The notes: generated by a model from the letters alone, not told the origin. 64,000 nt of DNA from Symbiodinium sp. CCMP2592 (GCA_905221615.1 CAJNDT010006149.1:124001-188000), one strand, 5' to 3'; counted from the stretch's first letter, positions 21,501-34,774 are shown. Numbers and translations are program-made.

Positions 21501-24500
21501 GTTCCGAACATCACAGCAAGGCTTTTCTCGCACTACAGTCCGCCGCAAGAAAAAAACATCAGCTGAGAAGAATACAATCGGTTTCAAGGCAGAAGCCCGG
21601 TGAATGGACCAATGGATTCTGCAAAGCTGTTTTACTTCTCACATCGGCTCAAAAATCGCCCGAACGCCATGAGTCCAAAGCTCCTGTTTTCCGCTCCGCC
21701 AACGGGGCCATCCCACAATGCAAGCGAATTTGGCCAGGCGGAGGGGAGTGCCTCGAGCCTTCGGATCGACTCTTGCCGGCAAAGTCTTGATCTCCACCTC
21801 AGGGAGGGTCTATCCCGAGAACTCCGACAGGAGTCTTGGCTCGGGATCCTCACTGATGTAAGAAGGAACCCCCGGACTGCCACAGTTGCATTGTTCTGAT
21901 TCAAACGGCAGCCGAACTTGCTTTCGTTGAGGTCCTGATGAAACCCGAAGTTCCCCACGGGTAAGAAGGGTCTGTTGGCTTCAGAGGCAAATTAACGAAA
22001 GCGGATTTCGATCGCAAAGTCTAAGGCTGTAAGAGCACAAGGCTCGCCTGATCAAGACAGGCGGCGAACAGAAAGAGACAGCAACACTGCGTCCTTGTGT
22101 AATAAACAACTCAAACCCCAGGGCCAAAGGGTTGACCTCGGCAAGCTCACGCTGGATACTCTTTCGTGCAGAAAGGGCTGGATGCTTTGCCTATGCTTCA
22201 GGCTTGAGGATGCTCCCCCTTCGGTGGCCGGCCCCACTGTCCTGTGCAGCTGAGCCTAAGACTAAACTGGGGTGAAACGGCATGCGTGGCCTCACTAGAT
22301 GGATGTTGCCCAAACCTGAACTCCTGCCCTTCGGGCACAACTACGATGCTTCATGGAGCCCCCTCTCCCGTGGGTATCAAGACCTTCCCCTCACTGTCAC
22401 AGATGCCAAACCCCTCCCCCCATGAACCCCCCCCCCCCCAAAAAAAAAGTAAACCCAATTAGTCCTTATTAGTTTCTATTTTTTGGCTCATGCTTACTGC
22501 TCGATTGAGCTTGTTTCATGTTTATTTGGTTCTTATTTCCTTCTTATTTTGGTCTTATTTCCCAATCCGTTTGTTGACTCCAACAAGCCCAAACCCGCTT
22601 CACACTGCTAGCATCGAATCTTAGGACTTGTGACACAAAACCACACAGCTTGAGAACTGAACAAAACTCGCAAGCTGAAGAGTCTAATGAAACTGCCCCT
22701 GATGTGATTGGTTTGAGATCTGAAGAACGTGTTTCAATTTGGGAGAAGCAAGGGACGCTGGTTCCTTAAGGAGTCCAGGAAGTAAGAAACCCAGTGACTG
22801 GGTCACTAGCGCAACGTATACAGACTTGTCAAAACATTGCAACTTTGGACAAGCAGTGCGACTTTGGCAAAATGTTGCAACTTCCCTTCCTTCCTTACTT
22901 CCTTACTTGCCTACTTACTTACTTCCTCCTGTGCCTTTCTTACAGTTGTCCTTGTCTCGCTTCTTTTTTCCTGCCTCGGTGCTGCTTCTTGTCTTGACTC
23001 CTTTCTCTCTTCCTTGTTACTGTTACTTTCCTTGCTTCCGGACTTCCATCCTTCATCGGTCCTCCCTTCCTTGCATCCCTCCTCCTTCATCCTTCCTGCC
23101 CTCCTTTGCACCTTCCCCCCTCGCTCCAAACAAAACAACGGAGCAACACAAATCGCTCTCGACAAGAATGGGCCCGGCCCGCCATTGCTTTGCACATGAC
23201 TCGCAACATGCACACCCACTGCTTCACGATCTTCGGAGGATTCTACAGGATTCAGGTTCGGAGCCTACCTCGATGCGGTAGGGCTACAACCGCGCTCTCA
23301 CAAAGCAAGGCCGAAACACCAACATGCTACGAACCGCCGGAGTAGAGTTTTGACGATCTGCTTCGCGACATAGCATGCCGACTTTTATGAGATAAGGACT
23401 ACCTGACTACCAGGATTGTTGTGCAAATGCGCATCAGGAGGTTTCTGATGACACTGGGAAGGAGACCAGAGCTGTATTGGTGATGTTGTTGGATACAGCG
23501 CAGTCTGAGCACTCTGGCCCTTATGAGCCAGGAGTGCTTAGGGAATGGCAAATAGCATCGTAGCATCGCTGATGCGAATATCCGGCCAACATGATTACTA
23601 CCACTATGATCGCCCTCATGACGCTTACAAGTATGTATGCTTCGCTCACAGTCGTGATGGAGATGATGTTCTGTTTCTTCTCATGATGGACCGTTTCGAG
23701 TGGAAGTATTGTAGCAATGACACTACAATTCAGATGATGATGTTGGCTGCCTGTTCTTCAAGCTGTTGTTGGTAGTCAGTGAAGTCGTTCTTCTGGTTGC
23801 ACTCATGGCTCTTGTTTCTGAGGCCAACCTAGGTTTCAGGGCTCGGCCTCCCCGGTTCACAGTGGCGCAACCTCCGCGTGGAGCCTTGGCTGGCATCTCT
23901 TTAAGATGGCTCCCAACTTTGCTCAAAAAAATCTGCGGAGAGCTTTATATAGCGGAAGCGGGTTTAAGATTCTGATTGCTACAGCCTTCCTCCGACCAAA
24001 ACCGAACCGAATCCTGCAGTGTTACGGGGGACAGCAAACACCCCGGCCGGTAGAAAATACCGGTGCGACCACCAACAGGATCGTGCTCGCGCCCTCTCTT
24101 TCCAAAGATGAACTTTCAAATTGAAGCGCAGTGAAAATTCACCCAGAATTGAACCGAAGCAACAAGGCCCACAAGGTAGTCTTCTTGGACGCTCAAGGCT
24201 CAAACTGCCGGCCCCTAACTTTCTAACTGGACGCTACCTTCCCCAAACCTGCCAAGGGCACCTAGCCGCCGTGACCGCAGCCTTGCAGAGGTTCTCTGGA
24301 AACCAGGCTTCAAGCTCTTTTTACTATCATCACGGAATAATGCGAAGGGAATCTTTCTACGACCTAGCTTGCATGCGAGCTTCAAGGCCTCCTCCTCAGC
24401 CATTGCAAAGGCAGCTACATCACCGCGCATGACAGTCACCTATTTATCACTGCTCACTTAAAGAAATTGGTTGCCGGCGACGAAAAACCTCCATGGCTGC

Positions 24501-25020
24501 TTCCATCACAACTAAGATGGCCACTACAGCTGCAACCAACATCGACTTCCACGACGGCTACGACTGCTCCTCCCGCTGCCACTACCACTTCGACTGCGAC
24601 TGCGACCGGGGCTGCGACTTCGACTCTGACTACCACGACGGCCGACTTCTACTGCTACTACTTCTACTACTACTGCTACTGCGCTTGTGATGCTGCTATC
24701 ATGCTGATGAAGGACTCGGCTCTAATCCGCCCAGGCACAGGCATACTGCACAGTAGATGCAGGAGGTTCAGCCCTGCTCGGCCGAAGGCGGGGCGCAGCG
24801 CCGACCTCGGGTGTTCGGCAGTTGCACGGTTTGGCGATTGCCGGGTAATTTTGGGACCATCTTGCATGCTCACCTGAAATGGACCAACCAACAAAGACAT
24901 GCGGACATAAATTCACTCCATGCTGTCATTAAGGTATCGGTATCGGCATCAGTTCTAAGCCACTAGACATGTGTGGTAAACAACACTTTCCAACTAGATA
25001 CCGCAAGTGGGCATCAACGT
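18523..25020. other. 6.5 kb without a recognisable gene
   Basis: No known domain in any open frame on either strand. Contains a run of 15 G at 19363-19377, a C run followed by an A run at about 22427-22448, and a pyrimidine-rich stretch at about 22880-23110. The longest plausible frames (e.g. 20838-21236, minus, 132 codons, rich in Arg/Lys) match nothing I recognise. Confidence 0.5.
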
Positions 25021-25283
25021 GTATGTATGTATGCACGTACGTACGTACGTGTGTAGGTATGTATATGGATGGATGGATGCACTCATGCATGCACGCGTGC
25101 ATGCATGCATGCATGCATGCATGCGCGTATTTAGGACGGTAGGTAGGCAGGTGGGCAGGTTGGCAGGTAGGAAGGTACGCATGCGTGTATGTCTGCATTC
25201 ATGCTGGCATGCATGCCTGCCAGTATACATGCCTGCCGGCATGCATGCACGGAAAATCTTAACCATCTCAACAATTTTATTGG

Positions 25284-25371
<88 letters not shown>
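25021..25371. repeat. tetranucleotide array followed by (CAA)29
   Basis: 25021-25255 consists of GTAT, GTAC, GGAT, GCAT and GGCA-type tetramers; 25284-25371 is an uninterrupted (CAA)n run of about 29 copies. Confidence 0.95.
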
Positions 25372-27929
25372 AGGTAACTACACTGAGAAGGCATATGCAG
25401 AGAATATCACAGATAACAATGCGAAGGAATCAAACAAATTTGATTTAGCCACAGCACTCGCCACAACAATGGACACCGAAATAAGAACAAGATAACGACG
25501 ACCACAAGACTGCGGGATATACTACGGGACAACGACGAAGCACATAAAAGCTTCTCTGAGCAAACAAGTCCAAAGTCTAACGACATAATTCCAAGTACAA
25601 CAATGCAAGTCTGAAATGAGGTGGTCAGAACTGAGAAGACAACCGGAACACATAGTTCAGTGCATCCAAAGCTTCCAATGTTGTCTCTTTGTCGTGGGCT
25701 TCTTGTGACTTGGCTAATTAAGTATTTCCTCATGGAGTTCCTTCTCCCCACTTTGTCGTTTTCACATTGTCTGAGCCATTTCATGAGAGTGCTCCGCGCA
25801 GCTGCTGCCTCCGGAGAAGGACATGGTCTCAATGAATGTGCGCACAGTCCCCACGACTCCGTCAGAACTGCTGTTGCAGCTGCTGCTGGCAGCTCTGTTG
25901 CTGGGTCAACCTGTTCAAGGCCACAGCGCCTTCTCTGGTGTTCTTTCATGCGTGCGGGCAGTGATGCGAACTGCTTCGGGCAGTAACGGAAACGGATCTT
26001 GCACAGCAGAAACGTGTGGCAGCAGCAACAGAAACCAGAGCAGAAGCGTCGTAACAGGAAGCACCACCGGAAACGAAGCGCGAACACGGTGAATCTCAGA
26101 GAAACCAGAGAGATGGTTGAGGTATTTAGGGATTGCTTGCGGTGAAGGTTTGCGCTTGAATCAGTTGCGGACCTGAGGGCTGAGCAGCAGAGTTGAAGGT
26201 CCAGCTTTCGAGAAGATTGCGGCTTCCAGGTTTCATTGTTTATTCCAGAGTCCTGGTGTCGGTTGAAGATGTTGGGGCTGGATGTAGAGATGCTGGAATC
26301 GTAGGCCTGGATTCCTTTAGCTCAGGGACCGGCAAGCGGTCCCTGAGCTAAGCAGCAAAAAAAAGTTCCGGATCTGAAAGGAAGGCCCGGAGGCTGCACC
26401 GAGTTCTCGACAATCGCGATCAATCTGATTGGAATCCCTTAAGGCCGCGTCCGTTATTCCATGAGAGTCCTCGAGAAACAAGCGCTCTACGATCCCAAAC
26501 ACCTTCGAACGACACACGACGAAGTGCCACGACAACTGATGGTACCCCACGTATCATTTGCACCAACACCATAACATAATTGCGACCACATCATTCTCAT
26601 ACTAGGCTTCTTCACTCTTCACCAAGACGGCTCCCAGCATCTCAAAAGCTACTGAATAGCATGCGTGAAAGGTTGAAGATTGCCGTGTTTGGGCAAGCGA
26701 CCGCACCTAGCTTTTGAAGGTCGACAGGCTTAGGGGGTGCACATTGGGGAGTGCACAGATCAACGTCGGGTCCTGCTGCAAATCAAACATCCCGGCTTGC
26801 AGGTTCTCGTAGATCTGGTTTGCCTCAGAAACTGCTGCAAGCAGATCCCTGGCTTCAAGTGTGCATGAGCCCGAAACCTCAGCCGGCTATCCCAGTCATC
26901 TGAAGCACAAGCATGCCTCCGCTCGGGCACACTGCGAACCGTACGCATCCTAAGACCTCCTTGCAACAACGCCCAAGTCGAGTCGCTGTATCCATGAAGG
27001 CTGAACCCACGTTCTGGCCTCAAGTGGTCGAGGACGCTCAGTGGCTGGCCTTGAACTACTTGGAGAGCCCTTGGGCACAGATTCAGCCGCAGCATTGGCC
27101 CTGGCCTGTTTTCGCAGAAGTCTCGAGGAAGAAGAGACCGTTCCTCAGCGAGGGTGTGCTGCCTGCCAAGAAACCTTCACATTCTTGCCTGTTGTCCCGA
27201 TCTTCCCGTTTCAGTCACGGTCAGCAAACAAGGAGCTTCATGTTTATCACCTTTCCAATATTTTCCCATGGTAAGCTCTTGGCGTTGGCTAGTTTCCGAT
27301 TTCCTCCGCCTCTTGCACCCGTCTACGCTGGTGGACTTCATTGCGGTGCTCTTGGATCTACTTGCGAGGCTCCAAATAGCCAACCCTCACCTGCAAATGC
27401 GTGCATGTATACCTACAAGTGTCTGCATACATACATTCCATCTTTCGCCATACGCAATTACTTATCTAGCTACTCGTTCATTTACTTAGTTGTCGGTTTA
27501 CATATGCATCTACTTTCTCGACTGTGTCAAAGGCTTTACAAGCCTCAGTTGGGTGTATTAACAAAAGCAAACAGGTAAATGGATAAATGAAAATACAAGC
27601 TTCGGCCGTATGTATACGTTTATGTAATTGTATGTGCATAAATGTCTATGTATGACCATCTGTATATGTACATGTATATGTGCTTATGCAAGCACATGTG
27701 CATGTATATGTGTATGCATGCATGAATGCATGCATGCATATATGTATATATATATATATATGCACATGCATACATGCATACATACATACATATGTATATA
27801 CTCATACACTATATGAGCAGTAGTCAATAATCCTTCTTCTGGACATGGATTCTTCGGGAAACAGTTAGAGTTATTTCGCGCATCCGTCGCCGGAACTTTT
27901 GCGTGACTGCTTGTAGTAGCAGCACAGTG
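25372..27929. other. no recognisable gene; contains a dispersed repeat and (TATG)-type microsatellite
   Basis: Apart from the hairpin repeat at 26265-26397 and the ATGT/TATA-rich microsatellite at about 27600-27810, nothing is recognised. A frame at 26913-27578 (plus) is open for 221 codons but has no known domain. Confidence 0.5.
26265..26397. repeat. dispersed hairpin repeat, copy 1
   Basis: About 130 bp similar to 56682-56815. Its core is a perfect inverted repeat: 15-bp arms at 26317-26331 and 26337-26351 (TTAGCTCAGGGACCG and its complement) around a 5-base loop. Confidence 0.8.
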
Positions 27930-27975
<46 letters not shown>

Positions 27976-28399
27976 AACTAGTAGAAGTCGTACAAGTCGT
28001 AGAAGTAGTAGAAGTAGTAGAAGTAGTAGAAGTAGTAGAAGTAGCAGAAGTAGTAGCAGCAGCAGCAGAAGCAGTAGTCGTCGTCGTCGGTCGGAGCAGC
28101 AGCGGTAGCAGCAACAGTTGTTGTTGTTGCTGCTGGTGTTGGTGTGGTGGTGGTGGTGGTGGTGGTGGTGGTGGTGGTGGTGGTGGTGGTGGTGGTGGTG
28201 GTGGTGGTGGTGGTGGTGGTGGTGGTGGTGGTGGTGGTGGTGGTGGTGGTGGTGGTGGTGGTGGTGTTTCTGTTGCTGTTGCTGTTGCTGTTGCTGTTGT
28301 TGTTGTTGTTGTTGTTGTTGGTTGTGGTTGCTGTCGTCGTAGTAGTGGTAGTGGTGGCACTAGTGGTAGCCGTGGTCGTAGTGCGGCAGACGGTAGAAC

Positions 28400-28444
<45 letters not shown>

Positions 28445-28460
28445 CAGCAGCAGTAGTAGT
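27930..28460. repeat. (AGT)n, (GGT)40, (TTG)n, (AGT)n compound microsatellite
   Basis: (GTA) units at 27930-28080, a pure run of about 40 GGT at 28146-28265, then TTGCTG/TTG to about 28320 and AGT units to 28460. It lies downstream of the last recognised Rab2 exon, possibly within its next intron. Confidence 0.95.
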
Positions 28461-28496
28461 AGTAGTAAATAACGTGTCTTACTTAGCCCTTTGGAT

Positions 28497-28600
28497 GCTG
28501 AAGCGCAGGCTAGATAAGTTGCTCGGGGTTTCACAAGCATAACTTGGAGCTCATAGCTCCGTCCTTCGCACAACCTTTCTACCGGATTCATCATCCATCC
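28497..28600. repeat. intronic direct repeat, copy 1
   Basis: About 100 bp closely similar to 28998-29104 (shared core ATAACTTGGAGCTCATAGCT, then TTCGCACAACC). It lies downstream of the last recognised Rab2 exon. Confidence 0.8.
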
Positions 28601-28649
28601 AACACAGCGACATTTGTGCCCCTGGCGACCTATCAATACCAATTGCTGC

Positions 28650-31365
28650 CATGCAGCTGTCGTGCAAACCACGCCCCCTCCTCGTAGCTGACCTTGTCGC
28701 CAAGAGGCCAAGAGCTGCCACTGAAGGAACAAGGTCAGAGAGGTCCGCGCTGCTGCAGGTTGATCCGATGTCAGCTTGCTTGAACACGTTTAACCCACGC
28801 CAAAAACATCTCTTCACCTCCCTACATCAATCTCAGCCACTCCAGGTTAAGCCTTTTCGTGAGAGCACCTCGCGGCGTTCCAGATCTGACTTGTTGCCGA
28901 TAAGCATTATGACCATGTTCCTGGCTGGCTCAGGGTAGCGTTGGTTGTCGCTTGTTGCCAGGTCGACCAATTTCGCTATATATTTAGCTGTTTGAAAGCT
29001 GAAGTGCGGGCTAGAAGGTGCTCGAGGTGGTTTCACAAACATAACTTGGAGCTCATAGCTCCGTCTTTCGCACAACCATTCTACGGGATTCACTATCCAT
29101 CCGCCTGCTTTGAGCTGTATGACAGGTATATTGGTACAGCACCCGGACGGGCACAAGGGCAACCACCAGCAAGATGAAGGACCAAGCTTGCAGAACCGTC
29201 AGTAATAGACATTTACTCTGACACCATCCAACACGTGGATCCTAGCACCGCGGGCAAACTCAACTTCTCCGTTGATATTCTCAATCGTGACACGCTCGCC
29301 GCTCAAACAAGCAAAACTCACTGCAACCCATGACGCTTCGCAGCCCAGTCTCGGCTGCGCGTTTTGTCGCGCGTCCACGAGCCACTCGGCCAGGCGATCG
29401 AAAGAAGCCCGGCGGGTGATATCGTAGACCAGCAAAGCACCTCTGACAGTCAGGGTGCAAGTCCATTGCGAAGCTCACATCTTGTTTCAGGACCACTCTT
29501 ATTCCGCCATCAAACTTCTGCGTGTGTGCCGGAGGTCTGCGCTTCTAGCATAATCTTCATGCACACAAGTTGAGGACATCACTTTAGTGTGTTTCTCTAG
29601 GTCAAACCGACAGGTATGACAGCATAAGGTTGCAGGGCTGAGTAGGATTAGAGGATTTGCGGCCTTGATGGTTGGGTCGGCAACTTTCAATATTTCTGGG
29701 GAGCAAGGTTTCGTGCTTTGGTCGTAGAGAAGCCGCAGAAGTCCTGCTTCCCTCTTTCCCTTTGTCCCTGCTTTCTCTTCTTTCCGCCCCGGCCGTCGGC
29801 CCGAATTAAGTTCACCGCCTTTGGCTTCTTGAGAGCTCGGTTGGTCACTCTCCAGTCCAGTGTGTTTCAGCTAGGCTGCCATCAGTGGCGGGCGCATTGC
29901 GCAACCATGCGCAACCACATGGCTCGTAAAACAGGCCCACTGGAAGGGTCTGCGTGCAATCGTGCAAACTCCCTGCCAACATGAGTGCAGCCTCTCACCA
30001 ACACGACTCCGCGGGTCTGCCGCGTAGGGTAGGGCCAGAAGAGCCAAAAGCTTTTGCTCTTCCTCAGGCCATTAGCTCAGACAACACCGCATCTCCGAGA
30101 CATCGGTTTCTACCACGCCGACTCACACCTGCAAAAAGGCTCTATGACATTGCTATCTGCGTCATGACGGTATTGCTGGGCCATGTGGGGCCGAAACCGT
30201 GTACGAGACGCGAAACTCAGAGCTCTGCATTTCTCGCTTCCGCGCTTGGGGATGCCAAGTCGAACCGCCCTCGCTTTCTCTCTCGTGTCTTCTGCTTCTT
30301 CGGTCACCAACTACTAGTTACTAGCACCTGTCGCTAGACCCCTCCACTGGATGCCAACGGATGAACGTGCCTGTGGCCCCGCGATAGTACGCCCTCCTCA
30401 GTTTTCACCGTGCATATTGCTATTGGCTGTTCAGATCCGTGTGGTCTATATAGGTCTGGACAATGTCAAACTACCTGCCACAGTGTCGCAAAGGTCCTGG
30501 ACAGCTTGCAGCCTGCATTCTCATCATTGACCCCGCGGCGGCATGATAAGGCAAAGCTGCTGCATTATCCATAAAGCAAGACACTGAGATCGAATCCGCG
30601 AGCCTTGACGACCTCCAATGCACGATGCCCCAAAATCATCTGGCACCCTTTCGGAAGTCTCTTAGAGGTGCCCCTGTGGAATCCGTATTCTCCCACATCC
30701 GAGTCTTCTTTCACATGCACCAGGCTTCGTGATGGACCGAAAAGCTTCTTGACCAGCTGTGTCCCAGATCTGCAGCTTGATCGTTTGGTCATCTATCTCC
30801 ACCTGCAAGCATCTGCAAGCAACACACGAGTTTTTCAGGGTTGCATTGCACCGGTTTGCCCCCCTCCGCAGTTTGAAAATTTGGAAAATCCACGTTGGCA
30901 CACCCACCTGTCACCGAGTGCCTCTGTCGAAAGTATTGCAATGTACTGTAACGAACACAAGCACCTTGACCTTATAAATCGTTGCGTCACGGGCTCCCGA
31001 TGTACAAAACTCTTCAGACTGCCTAGTGACACCCAAGCCCATGCTGGGAATAGGCAACATTGAACCCTGCGCATCCAGGACTGCTCCCCCTGAGCCGGCG
31101 GCGAATCGATGACCAAACTCTACCTGTGCTTCCCACCCCAATACTTGCATCTAGTCTTTCATCAGCCTTTGTTTGCTACTGCCTTCGTCTGCCTCTCTTG
31201 CATGCAGGGGGTGTGGCGGCTCAGGTGAACCCCCTGGCGCCAACCGCCCCATGCCATGCTCAGATCGGTCCCATCATGGTGAGCTCAGCCGTTCCCTCAG
31301 CCGTGCCAAACACACTCTCTCTTTTGCTCTCTCGCCCGTTCTGTTTGTCTGTGTGTGTCTGTGTG

Positions 31366-31425
<60 letters not shown>

Positions 31426-32321
31426 GGGTCGGGTCGGGTCGGGTCGGGTCGGGTCGTGTCGGGTCGATCGGTCTGTCGGTCTGTCGGTCTGTCTCTCCGT
31501 CTCTCCGTCTCTCCGTCCCTCTCCGTCTCTCCGTCCCTCTCCGTCTCTCTGCGGTGTCTGTGTCTGGGTCTGCATCTGGGACAGTGTCCGTGTCTGTGTT
31601 TGCCTGAATGTCATGGGTCTGCGCGTCTGCGTGTCTACGTGTCTGCGTGTCTCTCCGTCTCCCTGTCTCCGTAGCTGTCTCTGCCACTCTTTTCCCTCAC
31701 TCTGAACCAATCAAATCTATGCATGAAGTTACATGATTAACACAAGCACATGTCACCGTCACGAGAGCTGCATGCGTAAGACTTAAGGAAGTAATGATAT
31801 CGCACACAGGAAATATGGCCCAATCAAGAATCAAAAAACTTAGAGATAAAGAAAGGCTGTCGATTTGGTTGCTTGCGCGTGTCGAGGTGTACACATGCAT
31901 GTATGTGGCGACACGAGACATCGAACAAAAAGCTTGCACAAAACAGCTTACAAGAGAGTGTCCACTCGTAGCCCATTTGCTTCCAAAACTGCTTCTAAGA
32001 TTCTAAGACCTGTTTGAAGGACCTGCGTCAATTCAACCGCATCCAAAATCACCTGGCTCCATCTGCAGCACGGGGACACCGATGGTCATATCCTAAGCCA
32101 GGGCCATGCAACAGTCGACTGGCTAACTCCAAGCAAGAAGCCCTGGCAAGCCTTCCGACCCTCGAAACGTAGCAAATCTCCCAAAGCAAGGGATGCTGAG
32201 ATAAACCTCCATAGGCGGATGCCCCCTTTGCAGTTGTGAGCCAGGCCGCATGTTCCGCTCGGAAGCGGCCCTGGGTGAACTGCAACAAAATGCAGGACTT
32301 GCCGACACCCGCATCCCCTAC
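28650..32321 (-). CDS. Rab2-like small GTPase, multi-exon, both ends missing
   Basis: Rab2 GTPases act in ER-Golgi and endolysosomal membrane traffic. Exons on the minus strand: 32321-32250 (P-loop GDAGVGKS), 32092-32078 (DMTIG, switch I Thr), 31123-31103 (VEFGHRF), 30802-30729 ([11 protein letters not shown], switch II), 30396-30371 (RAYYRGA), 29441-29353 ([15 protein letters not shown]), 28920-28853 ([19 protein letters not shown]4 box NKSD). Joined in phase they give 121 continuous Rab2-type residues without a stop. A likely further exon, 28680-28650 ([11 protein letters not shown], compare EGEAFAREHG), fits except for one base of phase. Donors are GC, GT, GC, GA, GC, GA, GC; every acceptor is AG|G. 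The N-terminal exon, the SAK box and the prenylation tail were not found. [14 protein letters not shown] favours Rab2 over Rab4 or Rab14. Confidence 0.9.
28998..29104. repeat. intronic direct repeat, copy 2
   Basis: Second copy of the 28497-28600 repeat, within the Rab2 intron 28921-29352. Confidence 0.8.
31346..31560. repeat. (GTCT)n and (GGGTC)n microsatellites
   Basis: GTCT units to about 31422, then GGGTC pentamers to about 31467, then GTCTGTCG and CTCCGTCT units. They lie in the 954-bp Rab2 intron 31124-32077. Confidence 0.95.
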
Positions 32322-33010
32322 CTGAAAAGAGAGCAGAATGTTCACATCTCGAGCAGGTTGTGCAGTTTTGTGTGGATGGCTCACGAGAGGTGCCGAGGCC
32401 ATGGAGGCTGGCTTGAACGGTTTCCACAAACTAAAGAAAAGACCTAAAAATACGGAGCAGGAACAGGTGTAAGGCCTCAAGGGTCCGCAACGAGCATCGA
32501 GGAAAGAGGGCGAACATTCGGAGTCTGTCTGGACGATCCGCCAGACGTTCTTCTGCAATGCTGCGGCGAAGAATCAATCCCCCTAGATAAGTCTCCGTCG
32601 CTGTGACTCGCTGGCAAATCGGCTCCGAGCACAAAGCTCGCACCTCGACGAGAACCGGTGTTCAGTATCAGTCTCCATGTCGAAGCACAAGGCTCAAACC
32701 CTCAACCGAATCCGAACTTCTGGCAGCTGCGTTGCGATGATGTACCTCAGATTTGTTTAGCGGCAAGCTCTAGGACGAGTCATTGCCAAGCAATGCTTAT
32801 CAAGGCTGCATGTTAAGGTGTCCAGCAATGAGGGCTTGCCATCTAGTTAACAGTAATTAGCATTTGATCATCAGTAAACACACAACATAAGACTCGCGAT
32901 TGGTATTCTCACAAGTCGGACATGCCGGGCGAGGGCAGGGAAGGTCCGTCAGGCTGTCATACAGCAGGCATGGCAATGCTCAAGGTAATGGCGAAAGCAA
33001 TCTTACGAAT
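32322..33010. other. upstream of the first recognised Rab2 exon, no feature identified
   Basis: The exon with the initiator Met of the Rab2 gene should lie here or further right, but no segment encodes a recognisable Rab N-terminus. Confidence 0.4.
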
Positions 33011-33199
33011 TCGAGTAATGTAGTGGTAGTAGCAGCAGCAGTAGTGGTAGAAGTCGGAGGTAGGAGGTAGGACAAAGGAGGTAGTCGGTAGTAGGTAGTA
33101 AGTAGTCGGTAGTCGGTAGTCGATAGAAGTAGTAGTACTGGTCATCGTCGTAGTAGTAGTAGTAGTAGTAGTAGAAGTAGTAGTAACAGTGACAGCAGC

Positions 33200-33235
<36 letters not shown>

Positions 33236-33300
33236 TGCTGTTGTAGTAACAGTAGCAATAGCAGTAGCAGTAGTAGTCGTCGTCGTCATCGTCGTAGTAA

Positions 33301-33356
<56 letters not shown>

Positions 33357-33440
33357 AGTAGTAGTAAGTAGTAGTCGTCGTCGTAGTAGTAGAGGTAGCA
33401 TTAGCATTAAGTAGTAGTCGTGGTAGTTGCAGTAGCAGTT
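33011..33440. repeat. (TAG)n triplet array
   Basis: Interrupted TAG/CAG/TCG triplets; purest at about 33297-33355. Confidence 0.95.
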
Positions 33441-34049
33441 GTGCTTGTACTAGAACTAGTATTGGTGCCAGTACGTGCTGGGAAGCGACTTCGTCGTGCT
33501 CTCCATTGTGTCTGACTCCCGCAACTATATTTGGGGGGCCAAGGTTTTCGAGGCCTGCTTTCAATTCGCCAGTACTTGGGGGAAGCATTTCGGTAGTTTT
33601 CTGCTGCGATGGTCTTCTGCTTGTCACTTACTGTCTTTTTGGTGGTCTCCGGTCGTTGTCATGGTCGGTGTGGTCGTCCTTGCTGAATGGAAACATGGCA
33701 CGAATGCTGGAAAAACTCACATAGCCAGTTAACTAGTTGCTATATTTTTCCCAAGCAATGCAAGCCTCCTCGCATGCGCCACTGGGAATGGTGGCATGCT
33801 TCTGCTGTGGTCATTCACTCTTTCGGGCTTCGGGATCTAATTAACTTTTCAAGCAAAGTCTGCGAGACCAGACGCTGAGGCCTGGAATGCTTGCAAATCG
33901 GACCGTGATGACAGAGGTTGGGTTCTGTGCAAAAAGTGTCTCGGAACCTGTGCTGCGTGTGCAACACGCAGAAGTCGCATAGAATGTGTTGTGAGGCACA
34001 CAAACGCCTTCCTTTTACGGGGTGCGCTACTGCACCGGCATCGGCGCTG
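33441..34049. other. 600 bp between two (TAG)n arrays, nothing recognised
   Basis: Only short frames, no known domain and no repeat. Confidence 0.5.
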
Positions 34050-34117
34050 GAGTAGAAGTAGTACTAATACTAACTGTAAACGCAATAGTCACAGTAATAT
34101 TAATGCTAGTAGTAATA

Positions 34118-34149
<32 letters not shown>

Positions 34150-34280
34150 TGTTGTAGTTGTAGTTGTAGTTGTTGTTGTTGTAGTACCAATAATAACAAC
34201 AGTAAGAGTAAGAGCAATAGTAATATTAATAACAATAGCAATAGCAAAAGCAACTGTCTGAGTAAAAGTACCAATACTAA

Positions 34281-34366
<86 letters not shown>

Positions 34367-34430
34367 CTAGTACTAGTACTAGTAGTAGTAGTAGTAGTAG
34401 TAGTAGTAGCAGTAGTAGCAGGAGTAGCAG

Positions 34431-34504
<74 letters not shown>

Positions 34505-34505
34505 T
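34050..34505. repeat. (TAG)n triplet array
   Basis: TAG-rich triplets, with TAA/TTG variants at 34150-34260 and nearly pure TAG at 34278-34365 and 34436-34503. Confidence 0.95.
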
Positions 34506-34774
34506 TGCATTGCGAACGTCTCACCGGTCCGCGATGATGGACGATAAGGCAAGCTTCGCCTTTAGCTAAGCTCGGCGACTCAAGGTCGCATCCCACTGTT
34601 GAGGATCCTTGTGCTAAGCTAGCCAACACCTCTAGTGGTGTACAGTCTCCGGCTTGCAGCTTCCTCGCATCTGAACTCAATCCAAGGCCGACAGATCAAT
34701 GAAGTTTTGGACTCGTCCACGATCGGTCTCGCTGTCGACTCCGGTCACTCGCGCTGCATTCCAAGCTGTCAACG

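Noticed and set aside
25021..25371. Regular spacing suggestive of a CRISPR-like array
   Set aside because: Pure microsatellite without unique spacers, in a eukaryotic context.
28118..28542. Long open frames of poly-Gly, poly-Val or poly-Trp in the GGT array, and similar frames in all triplet arrays
   Set aside because: They are a consequence of triplet repeats that lack stop codons in some frames; no unique coding sequence flanks them.
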